NCBI GenBank assembly: GCA_002306745.1
Contig: DBSW01000083.1
Coordinates: forward strand, 1 to 5,885
Direction of reading: 5' to 3'
From: Dehalococcoidia bacterium UBA1332
GTDB taxonomy: Bacteria; Chloroflexota; Dehalococcoidia; Lucifugimonadales; Lucifugimonadaceae
DNA length: 5,885 bases
Position 1 is the first letter of the stretch; every line of letters starts with the position of its first letter. Both the position numbers and the translations under genes were made by a program. Positions 5,863-5,885 of the stretch are shown here, one piece after another. The notes under the pieces are model-generated. The model did not search any database. It was not told where the DNA came from and saw nothing but the letters and a program-made list of their open reading frames with translations.

Positions 5863-5885
5863 CTATTCATCAAAAAAGTCTTTGT
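5863..5885 (-). CDS. C-terminal end of a gene entering from the right, possibly an enolase-superfamily paralog
   Basis: Read on the minus strand, one frame gives K-D-F-F-D-E then TAG (5865-5863). The complete gene downstream ends Q-D-F-F-D-stop, so the tails share four consecutive residues just before the stop, using different synonymous codons. This suggests a related upstream gene in the same orientation, ending 84 bases before the ATG of the complete gene. Only six full codons are visible and the other two frames also reach stops nearby, so this is a hint and not a demonstration. Confidence 0.3.

Noticed and set aside
1..5885. CRISPR array, insertion sequence, retron or toxin-antitoxin module
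   Set aside because: No regularly spaced direct repeats, transposase, reverse transcriptase or paired small genes were seen; nearly all sequence is explained by six protein genes (two of them partial) and one tRNA.

Overview
The window looks like bacterial chromosome: densely packed single-gene units, Shine-Dalgarno-type start sites, and a tRNA gene with its CCA encoded. Base composition is slightly AT-rich by eye. No plasmid, phage, transposase, integrase, CRISPR or rRNA sequence is visible. Two unrelated enolase-superfamily (MR/MLE) enzymes, probably a third at the right edge, lie beside an aldo/keto reductase, a 2-hydroxyacid dehydrogenase and a type I sulfatase. This recalls marine oligotrophs with expanded COG4948 enolase paralogs, the best-known case being SAR202-group Chloroflexota. 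That assignment is inference from gene content only; marine Alphaproteobacteria and other lineages stay possible.

Layout from left to right: the 3' part of a DgoD-like enolase-superfamily dehydratase (+, 1-692); a convergent complete sulfatase (-, 772-2196); a divergent intergenic region of 161 bp, the longest gap in the window; an aldo/keto reductase (+, 2358-3287); tRNA-Leu(UAG) (+, 3346-3431); a glyoxylate/hydroxypyruvate reductase-like dehydrogenase (+, 3544-4533); a convergent second enolase-superfamily enzyme (-, 4579-5778); and a few terminal codons of a probable further minus-strand gene (5863-5885). No stretch over 300 bases lacks a gene.

The enzymes suggest peripheral catabolism of sugars or sugar acids, possibly sulfated ones. 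The sulfatase would remove sulfate, the aldo/keto reductase would interconvert aldehyde or lactol and alcohol or lactone forms, the enolase-superfamily enzymes would dehydrate or isomerise acid sugars to 2-keto-3-deoxy acids, and the dehydrogenase would reduce glyoxylate, hydroxypyruvate or a related 2-keto acid. Orientation changes repeatedly and no two neighbouring complete protein genes form a tight operon, so this is functional clustering, not one transcription unit. No sequence here proves a substrate.

I see no strong evidence for a wholly new system. The points most worth a second look are unusual acid/base residues in both enolase-superfamily active sites, a sulfatase whose start is fixed and which has no export signal, a possible tandem paralog at the right edge, and competing inverted repeats in the leader of the second enolase gene.
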